A DNA stretch of 64,000 nucleotides from Lampris incognitus (GCF_029633865.1 NC_079213.1:96436498-96500497); one strand, 5' to 3'; positions 43,934 to 55,794 are shown, counted from the stretch's first letter. Notes: a model not told the origin generated them from the letters alone. Program-made: numbers and translations.

Positions 43934-46900
43934 ATGGCAGAGGAATGCAACATTTGCGTGATCTGCAAAGAAGGTGCCACCCCTGGCAAGCGACTAGTTA
44001 AAAATCCAGCCATGACTGATGACCTACTGCAGGCTTGCAGGGACAGAGTTTCTTTAGGTCAAAGTGATTTTGAGGAACTTTCTGACTACTTATCTGGTCT
44101 AAATGAAGGGGAACTGAAATTGGTTCATTATCATAGTGAGTGTCGAAAATCTGTTATAAACAAGAATACAATTGACCGTCTCAGGGCTAACCAATCCCGA
44201 CCTCAGTCACCTGTCTGTTCTAGAAGAGGACCTGGGTGCCCTTCAATTACTACAGGATCTGTTAGACCTAAACGGTCGAAATCTGTCCCAAAGGAGCAAG
44301 TGTGTTTATTCTCACCTTGTGACTTTTGTTCCAAGGGTGATTCAGAGCCACTGCACCGTGTTCTTTCTGATGCAATGGGTGAAACGCTTCTTGAAATAAA
44401 GCAGCAGACCCAAGATGACCAAGTGAGAATCTGTGTAGCAGACCTAGTGGATGCTGGTGACGCTTCAGCTCTTGAAAAGTACTATCACAGGGATTGCTTG
44501 CGGAATGCAAAATGTACCACAATAAAGAAAGATCATGATAATGAATCACTCATTCGCTCTTTATGTGATGAACAGTTAATCCTCGCCATTCAAAATACCG
44601 TCACAGATGATGTTACTCTTGACATGGCTCAGGTCAATGATGCTTACTTGTTGATCCTGAAAAGATATCACATGGATGTCGATGAGACTACAAACTATCG
44701 CAAGCATCTGAAAAAGATCATTGGTGAGCGACTTCCAGATGTCCAGTTTGTAAGCTCACTGCAACGAAATGAGCTAGACAAGCTTGTTAAATCAACTGTA
44801 GTTAGCAAAGCTATTGATTGCAGTATTTCCACTATGAATGATGGTCAGGTTATTGGCAACCTGAAGAAAGTTGCTAACCTACTGCGGGCAGAGATCATGC
44901 AAAAGCCCAGCTGATCATTTGCCGGGATATTTGATAACTTTAAGAATCCCTCTTTACTCCAATTCTTCCTAAGTCACCTCCTCTTTGGCAGTCATGTTGT
45001 CAAAGTGTTTGGAATGCGGGATGAAGAAGTAGACAAAACTGTTGATGTTGCATGCCAGTTTCTAGTCCAGAACACTCGCACTGATCGTCAGGTGAAACAT
45101 CCGCCAAAGAAAGATGATGCCTTTCGGCAAAATGTCCAAACACCCCTCTCAATCGGACTGCCCCTTGCTATCCACTCTAGAGTGCGTGACAAAATCCTTG
45201 CCCAGAACCTCTCAGATGTCTACATTGGAAGTGACTACTTGAAGATCCTTGACTTAGAAAAAAAGTGTGGAGCAGTCTGTTCTTCAACGAATGAAGGATA
45301 CTGGCGGATTTTGTCTCCCTGACTTTGTGAAGAAGGGTGTGAACATCTGGTTTGCTATTGACAATATTGATCTTTTGGAAGACACAGCCACTGGGCAAGA
45401 AACCTTCCATGGCACAGTGGTTGTAATCAACCAGCAGGATGAAGATGGAGACTTGATGAACCAACCACTTGTTATAACAGAAAAACCTCTCACGGCATCA
45501 CCTCTGGCATTTGATATAAACTTGCTGCAGGAGCCAATGATCAAAACCACTCCACTGAGATTTGATTCTGTGATAGGAAACTGAAACAATCTCATTTCCC
45601 AAGACTTCACTCACACCTGGGCATTCACAAACTACCTTGCAACTGATGATAACAGGGGGGCAAGCTCAACTGAACCGCAGCTGGCAAGCAAACAGACCCA
45701 GAACAGTGAAGAAGAGAGAAGCCATGCTGAATCTAATAACGACAGAAATCAAGATGACTCTATTGTGTCGATCAAAGAACAAAGGCGTAAATCAGTGAAA
45801 TTGAATAAGGAAGATGTGATGCCAACTTGGGCTGCAACTAAATCTCTACTGTTATCTCAGTCCTCTAACAGTTGCACCTCAACAAACACAGGGGTGATTG
45901 CTCCACTGTTTAAGACCTCGCCAACAGATTATGCTACCCTCTATACTGCTTTGAAGTTAACCCAGGGTATCTCTGCCACTGTCATTGGCCCTCACAGAAA
46001 AACACTGATAACCCTAGATCTTGACCTTTACTCCCGTGCATTGAAGATTCAGCAGTCAGTTGGAAACACCAACTGGATCCTAAGAGCTGGAACTCTTCAC
46101 ATTGCATTTGCTGTGTTGCATGGTCTAGGTAAAACAGTTGATGGAAGTGGCCTTGACATATGTGCTATTGAAAGTGGTGCATACACATCAGCAGCTCTTC
46201 GTGGTATCTTTGGTGGCAAAGCTTACAAACGAGGCCTTGAGTACCACATCACTACAAGCCTTGCAATTTTGATGTTGCGATTTGATGCCATCTTGTCAAA
46301 ACTTCCAAATTGTCCAATTCAGATGCAATGCATTGCTCTCAAGGACAAACCCCATGAACGTAACCCACTGATGGTAGAGATCTTTGAAGAAATCCAATCC
46401 TGGTACACAGAAAATGTCAAGCCACTCGAAGATGAAAAAGACATTGGTGAGTTCACTCAATTCTTAACCCAGTATCTTCACCAGGTAGAGAGTCTTCTTA
46501 ATCTCATCAGCTCTTGCCGCTCAGGTGACTGGGAGGGATACTTGTCTTCATTAGAGAATCTCATCAAGTATTTCTTTGCTCATGATCTCCTCAACTATGC
46601 CCGCTTGATGCCAGTCAATCTTGCTCAAATGAATGCTCTTGAAAAAGATGACCCAGAAACATGGGATGCACTGAAGTCTGGTGCATTTGTGGTGGCAAAG
46701 TCAGAGATACCCTTCACTCATCTCTTCACTGATCAAGCCCTCGAGCAGGAAATCAAGAAGCTAAAGGGACATGGTGGGATGGTAGGACTCAGTAGAGATG
46801 AAGCAGCTCTGGACTGGCTGATCATTGCCACACCTCATCTTGCTGATCTAGTGAATCTACCTCAAGAACTTCCCAAATGCTTCCAGATCTACTTCAAGGA

Positions 46901-48777
46901 CAGAGCATTATCATCTCTCAGGAGAGATTGCATTGAGGTCAAGAACAAATGCACTGAAGCTACGCGACTTGATTGAGTTGCACTGTGGAGGCAATCCATT
47001 CAAAGAAAAAACACCATTAAAGAGTCTTGTTTCATCAGCGCTTGTGACAGATGCGGCAAAGCATGATATTCTCCAGTTTGCGGAAAAGGGTCAGAAGCGC
47101 TTTGAGTTTGTTTCTGAACGTTTGATCGCTACGTCAACACTCTCATTGTGGGACAAAATGAAGAAACTCAAGTTGAAGACCGTTTCAAACTGGATGGAGA
47201 AAACAAAGGTACATGTTGGAGACAAGGTCATCAAGTTGCGTGAGGAACGTGAACTGCTTGGAAGATTTCTCATCATCCAAGGCAGTCGACCAAGTCTAGT
47301 TCCCAAACTTGAGGAGACAATAGGAGACTATGAAATGTCAATGGTTCCCCGCTCTCTGTGTGCTCTGGATGGAACCTTGTACATCCCTACAGACAAAGCT
47401 AGTCTCATGCATGCAATTGAAGATGCCAAGGCAGAGCTCCTTGAAGCTGTCCCAAAGCCTGATCCAATGTAAGAAGATCCTCCAGGTGTCCCTATCAAAG
47501 TTCTAATAGTTGATGCCATGGGTGTGCTTCAGAGCATGAAAAAGACACCAACCATGCGGAAGCTGTCAGACCTTCAGGACGCATTTAACAAACGCATCAA
47601 AACAATGATGGCTGGCTATCATGAGGGTCGAGTTGTCTTTGATCGATATATGGATGAGTCATTAAAGAAGAAAACTCGACAGAAGAGAGAACTACTTCTG
47701 TAGAATACGAAATCCATCCAGAGACGAAGCTCACTATGTCGATCAAGGATCTCCTCTCTGCATCATCGACCAAGAAGAAGCTGACATGTGAGTTGGGCCA
47801 GGGACTGCTAGAGTATTGCTCAAAGGACAGTTCTTTCCTACTGGTTGTCATCTATGACACCTTCATCAAGGGACGTGATTTTGTGGAGGCACACACACAT
47901 GAAGAGGCTGATACCCTAATACCTCATCAAGTCCTTGCTTCTGCTGCCAATGGTGCCTCACGAGACATATGTGTTTGGTCACCCGACACTGATGTCCTCT
48001 TACTGCTACTTAATTTAGTATCATGTGAATGCATTGCAACTCCAACTTCTCTGACATTTACAACAGGCAAAGGTGCAAAGAAATGGGAAATAAATGTTTT
48101 TGAGCGTGTTCAAGTTATTGGACGTCAGAAATGTCAGGGATTACTTGGCCTGCACAATTTTTTCTGGTGCTGACTGGGGAGGAAAATTTGTTGGAATCTC
48201 CAAAAAGACGTGGATCACCGCATACCTGAAGCTTGATGATGATGATCCTGCCATTGACTGCTTCAAGGACCTTGGCAAGGGTTCCATTCCCCCTGAGCTT
48301 ATCAATGGTGAGCTCCCATCACTGGTGAAGGCATTAGAGAATTTTGTGTGCTGTGTTTACAGCTCAAAAGGTCCAACAACCCTGCCATCACTCAGATGGG
48401 AACTATTCCGATCAAAGAACCTGGAGGGTGAGATGCTACCTCCAACTCGTGCTGCATTGCTACCCCATATCCTACGTTCCAATTATGTCACAATGCGAGA
48501 TAAGTCATACAAGACGAATTGCCCTGAGCTTCCACCAATCGAACAGAATGGATGGAGTTCAGTGAGTGGCGGATATGTTTCAGTCAGGTGTCTTGCCCTC
48601 CCTGCACCACAGGCAGTACTTGAGCTAATCAAATGTGGCTGCAAAGTAGGTTGCAAGGGACAGTGCAGCTGCTCAAAGAATCACCTGCCTTGCACTCCTC
48701 TCTGCAAATGTTATGGTGGAGACTGTGCAAACACAACAAGTGAGTACGTTCCAGAAGATGACAATGCTGATGAATAG
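43934..48777 (+). pseudogene. Transposon protein: Cys-rich N-terminus, XPG/PIN-like nuclease, CXC-like tail
   Basis: About 1,600 codons, broken. The start MAEECNICVICKEG and a later CLFSPCDFC form cysteine clusters. The middle has FFAHDLLNYARLMPVNLAQM and IPFTHLFTDQALEQEIKK, a block I know from many uncharacterised cnidarian and fish proteins. Then VVFDRYMDESLKKKTRQKRE, then THEEADTLIPHQVL and SPDTDVLLLLL, which look like the acidic active site of an XPG/PIN nuclease. The tail CGCKVGCKGQCSCSKNHLPC is CXC-like. Breaks: in-frame TGA at 44912, TGA at 45582, TAA at 47470, and frameshifts near 45262 (A run), 46950, 47700 and 48157 (T run). Confidence 0.75.
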
Positions 48778-48889
48778 ATCATCAAGTATTATTTAAATTC
48801 CTTTATCATCGCCTGTATTTGTTTTGTTTTGTTGTAGATGTTTCTGGGGAATTTAGCAGCTTTTTCTTACTCTCTATTTACCTACTGGC

Positions 48890-49011
48890 GCAACATAGAG
48901 AAAATTTGGCACCCATCATTTTCTGACAGTCTGGTCCCTATAGAAGCCAAAACAGCAAAAAAATCAATTTTGGCACAAAAATCCAACGGGAGTACATACC
49001 ACACTGCACTA
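48890..49011 (+). repeat. Right terminal inverted repeat of the 6.7-kb transposon
   Basis: Reverse complement of 42273-42395. It ends GCACTA and is followed by the ATA duplication. Confidence 0.85.
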
Positions 49012-49096
49012 ATAGTCGGATCTGACGAGATCGGGGTTCGCCCCAGTGGGCATGAACACAAAGCCGATGCTTAGACCGCTACACCACCGCGGACCC
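49012..49096 (-). repeat. SINE family A, copy 2, tRNA-like head half
   Basis: Read on the minus strand: GGTGTAGCGGTCTAAGCATC, then a B-box-like GGGGCGAACCCCG, then the junction with the transposon. It completes the SINE whose body is at 41979-42272. Confidence 0.8.
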
Positions 49097-49421
49097 GGAG
49101 CTACGAAATTTTGACAGATCTGTTAAGCTTCATGAAAAATCAAAGGAGCGTGCCAGTGCAGCCGTGCAATTAAGTCTGGCGGGAAATGAGATTTGATACC
49201 CTGATTGATGAAGGCAAGCGTCTCCAGTTGACAAAGCACGGTCCGGAAAGACCGTGACATTCTGAAAAGGTTGATTGATTCTTAGACATTATTGGGTCGT
49301 CAGGAGCAGCCATTTAGGGGCATGATGAGAGTAAAAAGTACGCTAATAAAGGAAACTACAGAGAGACGGTAGACGTGTTTTCCCGCTATGATGATGTTCT
49401 GGCTGCTCATTTGAAATGAGT
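49097..49421 (+). mobile_element. Second hAT fragment, right part
   Basis: After the SINE the plus strand reads KLHEKSKERASAAVQLSLAG, LIDEGKRLQLTKH, then GHDESKKYANKGNYRETVDV and FSRYDDVLAAHLK, the region after the TTF finger of ZMYM/hAT transposases. It is cut at 49425 by Gypsy copy 2. No catalytic core remains in the window. Confidence 0.65.
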
Positions 49422-49425
49422 GCAG

Positions 49426-49642
49426 TGTGGAGTTAGAAAACAACGAGACAGGAGACGTGAGAGTAGACGTAGTCGAGGTAGTTTACTAGCTCCAACTTAG
49501 CATGTCATACATTCGACAACGACACTGAACTCAACTGTCAACCGGAAGCGGAAGTGCATTATCTGACCCCTCGCCTCTTCCCTTAAAGGTACACCGTCCT
49601 CTTAGGTGAATGTCTCTTGTTATATAGATGTGGGTCACCACA
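49426..49642 (-). repeat. 3' LTR of Gypsy copy 2
   Basis: 217 bp, TG to CA. On the minus strand it is preceded by a purine tract of GAATTCT followed by about 14 Gs and CTG (49643-49665). Confidence 0.95.
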
Positions 49643-49788
49643 CAGCCCCCCCCCCCCAGAATTCACCTACTCAAAACAATGCAAAACAGCAAAAGTGCAA
49701 GTCATGAACATAAAAATAGACTCTACAACAGAACAGTCAATGACATAGTGCAAAGTCACGGGGAAAACAGGTGACGAGTCGGGGGGCT

Positions 49789-52700
49789 TCACAGGAGGGG
49801 AAACAGATGGGGCCGAAACCCGGGCCATAGGCAGGGCCGAAGCAGGAACAGAGGCAGGTGCCGGGGCCGACCTAGGAGGGCGCCCCCCCGCAGCGGGGGT
49901 AGGGCCAATTGCATTGGCTCCTCAATGTCCAAGTGAGCGGGCTTGAGACGGTCTATAGCGACCCGCTCCGGCCTGCCCCCCATGTCCACCACAAAGTTCT
50001 TATCCCCCGCCTCCAGGACGCGGAAGGGCCCGTCGTATGGGGGCTGCAGCGGGGACCGATGGCTGTCGTGCCTAATGAAGGAGTACCTCACCGATGGCAG
50101 ATCCTTGGGGACGTAGGACCGGGGGAGGCAGTGTTGAGACATCGGAACGGGAGCGAAGGCACCGGCAGCGCTCCGGGACGCACTGAGGTGAGAGGCGGCT
50201 GACCAGGGAGCCGTAGCATCCGGAAGAAACTCCCCCGGAACCCGCAGGGGCTGGCCATACACCAGCTCAGCGGAGGAGGTCTGGAGGTCTTCCTTCGGGG
50301 CCGAACGCAGGCCGAGCATGACCCACGGGAGCCGGTCCATCCAGTCGCAGCCAGTGAGGCTTGCCCGCAGAGCGGCTTTCATGTCCCGATGGAACCGCTC
50401 ACAAAGTCCGTTGCTCTGCGGGTTGTACGCCGTAGTGCGGTAGATCTTCACCCCCAGGTGCTCAGCGACCGCCGTCCAGAGCTCCGAGGTAAACTGGGAG
50501 CCCCGGTCGCTCGTGATGTCACCAGGCGTGCCGAAACGGGCCACCCAGCAGTCGATGAACGCCCGTGCTACCTCTGCTGCCGTCGTGGAGGACAAGGGAA
50601 TAGCCTCTGGCCACCTGGTGGCCCTGTCCACAATAGTGAGGAGGAACGTATAACCACGGGAGGGGGGCAGGGGACCCACCAGGTCAACATTGACGTGGTC
50701 AAACCGCCTCTCTGGAACCACAAACGGCGCCAAAGGGGCCTTGGTATGGCGGTGCACCTGGCGCGTTGGCACGCCACACACGAGCCGGCCCAGGCTCTAA
50801 CATCCTTACGGAACCCCGGCCAAACGAACTTGACGCTCACCAGCTTGGTCGAGGCCTTCACTCCCGGGTGGGAAAGTCCGTGGACAGTGTCGAAAACTCG
50901 GCGCCGCCAGGAAGTAGGCACCAGGGGGCGCGGTTGACCGGTGGAGATGTCACAGAGGAGGGTGGTGTTGGCCACGTCGAACGTCACGTCCTCCAGCCGT
51001 AGCGCCGTAGGGGTCGACCGGTAGTCTTGAACGGTCGCGTCCTTGGCTTGGTCCGCTGCCATAGCGGCGTAGTCGAGTCCCAAGTGAACGGCGTTAACAA
51101 CCGCCCGTGAAAGGCAGTCGGCGACGAAGTTATCCTTGCCCGACACGTGTTGTATGTCCGTGGTAAACTCGGAAACCGCCGCGAGATGGCGCTGCTGACG
51201 CCCAGACCACGGTTCTGAGGTTTTGGCCATACAGAACGTCAGCGGTTTGTGGTCCACGAAAGCGGTGAACTGTCGGCCCTCCAATAGGAACCTAAAGTGT
51301 CTGGTTGCGAGGAAGAGACCCAGTAGTTCCCTATCAAAGGTGCTTTATTTGCGCTCGCTCTCACGGAGTTGTTTACTGAAGAACGCCAACGGCTGCCAGC
51401 CCCCCCCCCCACCCACTGCTCACACACGGCCCCCACGGCGTAGTCGGAGGCATCCATTGTAAGGGCTATGGGGGCGGCAGGCGACGGGTGAGCTAGCAGC
51501 GCAGCGTTGGCCAGCGCGGTCTTGGCGGCCACAAAAGCCTCGTCCATCCCCGAAGACCAGTCCAGCTCGTCCTTAGACTTCTTACCCCGCAGGGCCTCAT
51601 ACAGGGGACGCATGATGTGGGCGGCACGGGGCAGGGAACGGTTATAAAAGTTCACCATGCCCAGGAATTCCTGCAGCGACTGTACAGTGCGGGGGCGGGG
51701 GAACATGGTGACAGCCTCAACCCTGGCAGGGAGGGGAACGGCCCCCTGTGGAGTGATGTGGTGCCCGAGGAAGGTGATGGACGACTCCCCGACCTGACAC
51801 TTAGCTGGGTTGATGATGAGGCCGTGTTCGCTGAGCCTGTCGAACAGCTGTCTGAGGTGCGTCATGTGTTCCTCCGCCGACGCGCTGGCCACGAGGATGT
51901 CGTCTAAGTACACAAACAAAAATGGCATGTCGCGGAGCACAGAATCCATAAGGCGCTGAAACGTCTGCGCCGCCCCTTTAAGGCCGAAAGGCATACGTAA
52001 GAACTCAAAGAGCCCAAAGGGTGTGATGACAGCCGTTTTTGGGACATCCAGTGGGTGGACCGGCACTTGGTGATACCCCCGCACTAAGTCGATTTTGGAA
52101 TAGATGGCAGCGCCCGCCAGGTGGGTAGAGAAATCTTGTATGTGCGGTATGGGGTACCGGTCGGGGGTCGTAGCATTGTTTAGGCGACGGTAGTCCCCGC
52201 ACGGGCGCCAACCGCCGTCGGCCTTAGTAACCATGTGAAGAGGGGAAGCCCACGGGCTGTCAGAACGTCGGACAATGCCGAGGCGCTCCATAGTCGAAAA
52301 CTCCTCCCTGGCTATTGCGAGCTTGGCCGAGTCGAGGCGTCGGGCCCGGGCGTAAACTGGGGGCCCCACTGTGGTGATATGATGTGCCACGCCGTGCTTG
52401 GCCACCGCCGAGGAGAGGGTGGGTGTGGTGAGCTCGGGGAAATTTGTGAGCAGGCGTTGGTATGGATCCCTGGTGGAGAGTGTGTTAGCGAGGCACAGCG
52501 CTCCAGCCCCCCCAAGTGTGCAGGGGTATGACGCAAAAGAGACGGCATCAATCACGCGACAGTTTTTAACATCCACCAGCAGGTTGAAAGCACAGAGGAA
52601 ATCCGCACCTAGGAGCGGGGTGGATACAGCAGCCATCACAAAGTCCCAGCCGAAACGTCGGCCGCCAAAACACACGTCCACATGTATGATACCGTACGTC

Positions 52701-52933
52701 CGAACGGACGAGCCGTTGGCGGCGTCCATCGGGGGGCCGTGACTGTCGGTCATCGTGTCCACAGCTTGTGCTGGTAGTATGCTGCGTTGAGCGCCAGAGT
52801 CAACCAGCAGCCGCCGGTCCGACAAGGAGTCTCTGATGAACAACAGCTTGCAATCACGGCCGGCGCCCATAGCCGTTAACGAGCGCCGGCCTTGGCGTTT
52901 CCCTGAACCCTGTAACTGCAGGGTTTGCGACAC
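49789..52933 (-). pseudogene. Gypsy copy 2 pol, broken
   Basis: The first frame (52933-51239) has protease [14 protein letters not shown] with [13 protein letters not shown]-like sequence ([13 protein letters not shown] here) and the catalytic [10 protein letters not shown]. Near 51405 a long C run (G on the coding strand) shifts the frame at QWVGGG in the RNase H. An in-frame TAA stands at 51347-51345, where copy 1 has Tyr. Integrase follows (51284-50568) with HPGVKAS and CVACQRA, then another shift near 50762. The last frame (50781-49789) holds the D,D35E core ([27 protein letters not shown]) and a proline-rich tail. Protease uses DSG. Confidence 0.85.
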
Positions 52934-53661
52934 TGTTTTGCTTTTGCCCCAAACCTGGCATGGTAATAACAGAGCTCGTCGTCAGGTTGGCGGCGGGCTG
53001 TCACCGCAGCCGCGGTGTCCATATAGTCGTACACAGGTGGTGGTGGGGCGGTCTGGTGGGGTAGCAGGGCATGCACAAACTGTTGCCGGTTGGCCAGGAA
53101 AACCCGGTCTGCTTCAGCAGCCAGAGAACGGTAGTCCTTGGAGGCGGCGAGAGGAGAACTGGCCAGTGCTGTGCGTACAGGTGCGGGGAGCTGCCTCAGA
53201 AAAATGTGTGTGAAAAGAAAGGCCGGATCAGCCGATCCCAGCACAGACAGCATTTTTTCCATTAACTCAGACGGTTTGCCGTCGCCGAGGCCATTTAGGG
53301 ACAGTAAACGGTCTGCCTTCTCCAGCTCCGACAGTTCAGATAGATTCAGGAGGAATGTCTTTATAGCATCGTACTTGCCAGCAGCTGGCGGAGCTTCCAA
53401 CAGTGTCATTGCTCGTGCCGTTGTCGATGCGTCTAACGCCGCCACTACGTGGAAGTACTGCGTTGCATCCTGCGTTATCCCTCTCAGCTGGAACTGGGCT
53501 TCCACATGTTGAAACCACGGCAGTGGATTATGCTGCCAAAAATCGGGTAGCTTCACAGTAGCGGCGTAAATGCTAGCGTTAGCAATAGCCATGTTGTTAG
53601 CACCGGCGTCGGGAGCGGGTACCGCGGCAGCATTATTCCCGGCGTCTTCGTTGTCAGACAT
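52876..53661 (-). CDS. Gypsy copy 2 gag
   Basis: An intact frame of 261 codons. It shares with copy 1 the patterns [36 protein letters not shown] and [18 protein letters not shown] at the C-terminus. The N-terminal 40 residues are Ala-rich and acidic and are absent from copy 1. It overlaps pol by 58 bases in the -1 arrangement. Confidence 0.9.
   Translation of the reverse strand: MSDNEDAGNNAAAVPAPDAGANNMAIANASIYAATVKLPDFWQHNPLPWFQHVEAQFQLRGITQDATQYFHVVAALDASTTARAMTLLEAPPAAGKYDAIKTFLLNLSELSELEKADRLLSLNGLGDGKPSELMEKMLSVLGSADPAFLFTHIFLRQLPAPVRTALASSPLAASKDYRSLAAEADRVFLANRQQFVHALLPHQTAPPPPVYDYMDTAAAVTARRQPDDELCYYHARFGAKAKQCRKPCSYRVQGNAKAGAR
52897..52903 (-). promoter_or_regulatory. -1 ribosomal frameshift heptamer GGGAAAC (copy 2)
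   Basis: In gag phase as G GGA AAC, in the codons for Q-G-N, eight codons before the gag stop. Position and sequence match the site in copy 1. Confidence 0.85.
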
Positions 53662-53679
53662 ACTCGTATTAGTAGTTCG

Positions 53680-53697
53680 ATCACGTCGGGGTCACCA
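53680..53697 (-). other. Primer binding site of Gypsy copy 2
   Basis: On the minus strand TGGTGACCCCGACGTGAT begins one base after the LTR. It matches copy 1 in the first fifteen bases. Confidence 0.8.
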
Positions 53698-53698
53698 A

Positions 53699-53915
53699 TG
53701 TGGAGTTAGAAAACAACGAGACAGGAGACGTGAGAGTAGACGTAGTCGAGGTAGTTTACTAGCTCCAACTTAGCATGTCATACATTCGACAACGACACTG
53801 AACTCAACTGTCAACCGGAAGCGGAAGTGCATTATCTGACCCCTCGCCTCTTCCCTTAAAGGTACACCGTCCTCTTAGGTGAATGTCTCTTGTTATATAG
53901 ATGTGGGTCACCACA
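53699..53915 (-). repeat. 5' LTR of Gypsy copy 2
   Basis: 217 bp, identical to 49426-49642. It is followed by the target duplication GCAG. Confidence 0.95.
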
Positions 53916-53919
53916 GCAG

Positions 53920-54567
53920 GATGTTTTAAAAATATAACGGGGGTGGGGGGGGTTGCTTGGGTGGTTGCTTCACCAAAAATGTTGGTCAGCAGCCGCCACT
54001 GTCGTCCATCTATTATAAACCAACAACAGAGAAATATAACACATCACAGCATAAAAAACGTAGCGACCAGGTGCCAGATCGAGATTGTAAGCAGGCATCC
54101 AAGAGGCATCTACGACAATGGCGGACACAGCGGTGAAAAGACGCAAATATAGCGTGGTGAAACACCAAGAGGACAAAACTCGATCCAAACCGAGAGTGAA
54201 TCTGGAGTTGCGTCTTCACCCGTTGGCGAGCACTGAAGGAGAGGATGGGGATAAAGAGCGACGCGGAGTTAGTCTGTACACACTGGGATGTGTTCTGTAC
54301 GCGGTCAGGGGGCGTGTCTTCCGATGACGTTGCGCTTGGGAGGAGGGGCCAATTTTGAACGTTGTCTTTACAAACCGCATCCGACAAATCCTACTCGTTC
54401 TACATTTAAGGAACTTCGCATCTCGTATTTCTCCTGTCTTACTTGCCAGAGTGCGCAAACGGGTTGACTTTTTGAGCCCTTTTATTAAACCTTATTAAGA
54501 CAATCCATTTCTCACGTCATTCCCCCTGAACTTGCTCATGCCCTTCTTCCTCACTTTACGATCTCTC
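53920..54567. other. Unassigned stretch after Gypsy copy 2
   Basis: A G-rich run (GGGGGTGGGGGGGG, near 53940) is followed by a plus frame at 54118-54327 starting MADTAVKRRKYSVVKHQEDK. This may be the first part of a transposon ORF, but I recognise no domain. The rest shows no structure. Confidence 0.3.
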
Positions 54568-55050
54568 ATCATTGCGACTACTACCTTCGGCTGCTCTCGT
54601 TAGGGGTCGCCACAGCTGATCATCCATTTCCATTTCTTCCTGTCCTCTGCATCTTCCTCTGTCACACCAGCCACCTGCATGTCCTCCCTCACCACATCCA
54701 TAAACCTCCTCTTGGCCTTCCTCTTTTCCTCTTCCCTGGCAGCTCCATCTTCAGCATCCTTCTCCCAATATACCCAGCATCTCTCCTCTGCACATGACCA
54801 AACCATCTCATCTTGCCTGTCTTGCTTTGTCTCCCAACCGTCCAACCTGTGCTGTCCCTCTAATATACTCGTTCCTAATCCTGTCCTTCATCGTCACTCC
54901 CAATGAAAATCTTAACATCTTCAACTCTGCCACCTCCAGCTCCGCCTCCTGTCTTTTCATCAGTGCCACTGTATCCAAACGATGGTCTCACAACCATCTT
55001 GAAAACCTTCCCTTTAACTCTTGCTGGTACCCTTCTGTCGCAAATCACTC
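54568..55050 (-). mobile_element. RTE-like LINE 3' fragment (copy 2)
   Basis: The minus frame 54845-54600 ends KRRFMDVVREDMQVAGVTEE and WMISCGDP like 30019-30545. The nucleotide sequences are closely similar, with indels. The 3' end has a short TAC-type tail (ACTACTACC). It is 5'-truncated at about the same place as the first copy. Confidence 0.7.
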
Positions 55051-55140
55051 ATCAACCACTAAGATCTCTCATCAATGTTATTTCTTATTCTTGTGTTCCC
55101 TTTTGCTTGTTTACCTCGATTTTCATTCATCTGTCCTCTC

Positions 55141-55330
55141 CAGAGGTGGACACCGCGGCTTCAGAAAGTAAAAGTCCGACCATGTATTTATTCTAGCCAT
55201 TCACTAAACAATGTGAGTTAACTCTACCTGGCTGAAGAGTTGTGTTAATTAAATTCAGCTGGTGTAGTTTATGGGTAGCACAAATACGTGGCAAGACTTT
55301 TACTTTCTGAAGCCAGGTTGTCCATCTCTG
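55141..55330. mobile_element. Non-autonomous hAT MITE
   Basis: Ends CAGAGGTGGACACC and GGTTGTCCATCTCTG are inverted, and GGCTTCAGAAAGTAAAAGTC is repeated in reverse near the right end. The flanks GTCCTCTC (55133-55140) and GTCTTCTC (55331-55338) match 7 of 8, an 8-bp duplication typical of hAT. The core is 190 bp with no ORF. Confidence 0.8.
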
Positions 55331-55545
55331 GTCTTCTCATTTTCTTCAACTCTCCCTTCGTAATAGTCCATTTTTGCCCAACCGCGTGCCTCTGGATCCA
55401 TCCTCGGAGCTGTCGTGCTCAGCCGCCACCAAGAAAGTGCCTTCAACTCGATTTGAGTTTCCCGCGTTTTGCCGATTATTATTCCGTCGTTCACACGTCG
55501 CCGCCATCTCTCTCCACCACGGATAACAGGGATTGTGTAACTTCA

Positions 55546-55724
55546 GTGCGGTGGTCACCAACCCTGCTCCTACCGTCCTACTGGTTTTCACCCCAACCCC
55601 AATTTAACACATCTGATTCAATTAATCAAGGTCCTGGTAAGTAGGTAATTAGTAGAATCGGGCTCGTTAGATTAGGGCTGGGGTGAAAGCTGTCCAGGAG
55701 CAGGCTTGGTGATTACTGCTTTAG
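55546..55724. mobile_element. Palindromic MITE
   Basis: Left GTGGTCACCAACCCTGCTCC and right GAGCAGGCTTGGTGATTACT are inverted copies, and internal parts (CACCCCAACCCCAATTTA against TTAGGGCTGGGGTGAAA) also pair. The whole 180 bp can fold on itself. It is a common fish fold-back repeat type. Confidence 0.75.
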
Positions 55725-55794
55725 TGGTTAGCTGCAGATGTCAAGTCGACCTGCCAGCGGCACATCAACCGAGTAGTACGCGTACACTTTGACA

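Larger units (their letters stand above)
42273..49011 (+). mobile_element. 6.7-kb DNA transposon with long inverted repeats and an XPG/PIN-like nuclease
   Basis: Inverted ends of about 120 bp start TAGTGCGGTATG (left) and TAGTGCAGTGTGGTATG (right, reversed), sharing TTTTTGTGCCAAAATTGATT and GCTGTTTTGGCTTCTATAGG. A 3-bp duplication ATA (42270-42272, 49012-49014) flanks it, and removal restores the SINE. It encodes one long protein on the plus strand with a nuclease-like region. By 3-bp duplication and nuclease it could be an Academ-group (AcademX) element; I could not confirm this. Confidence 0.85.
49426..53915 (-). mobile_element. Ty3/Gypsy LTR retrotransposon with identical LTRs (copy 2)
   Basis: Two 217-bp LTRs (49426-49642, 53699-53915) are identical by eye. 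A 4-bp duplication GCAG (49422-49425, 53916-53919) flanks them. Primer site, gag, pol order and purine tract mirror copy 1, and the proteins are clearly related, so these are sister families. Despite identical LTRs, pol has two frameshifts and one stop. Confidence 0.95.

Noticed and set aside
54118-54327. A host gene first exon starting MADTAVKRRKYS
   Set aside because: No splice partner or recognised domain, and it sits in transposon debris. Left as unassigned.
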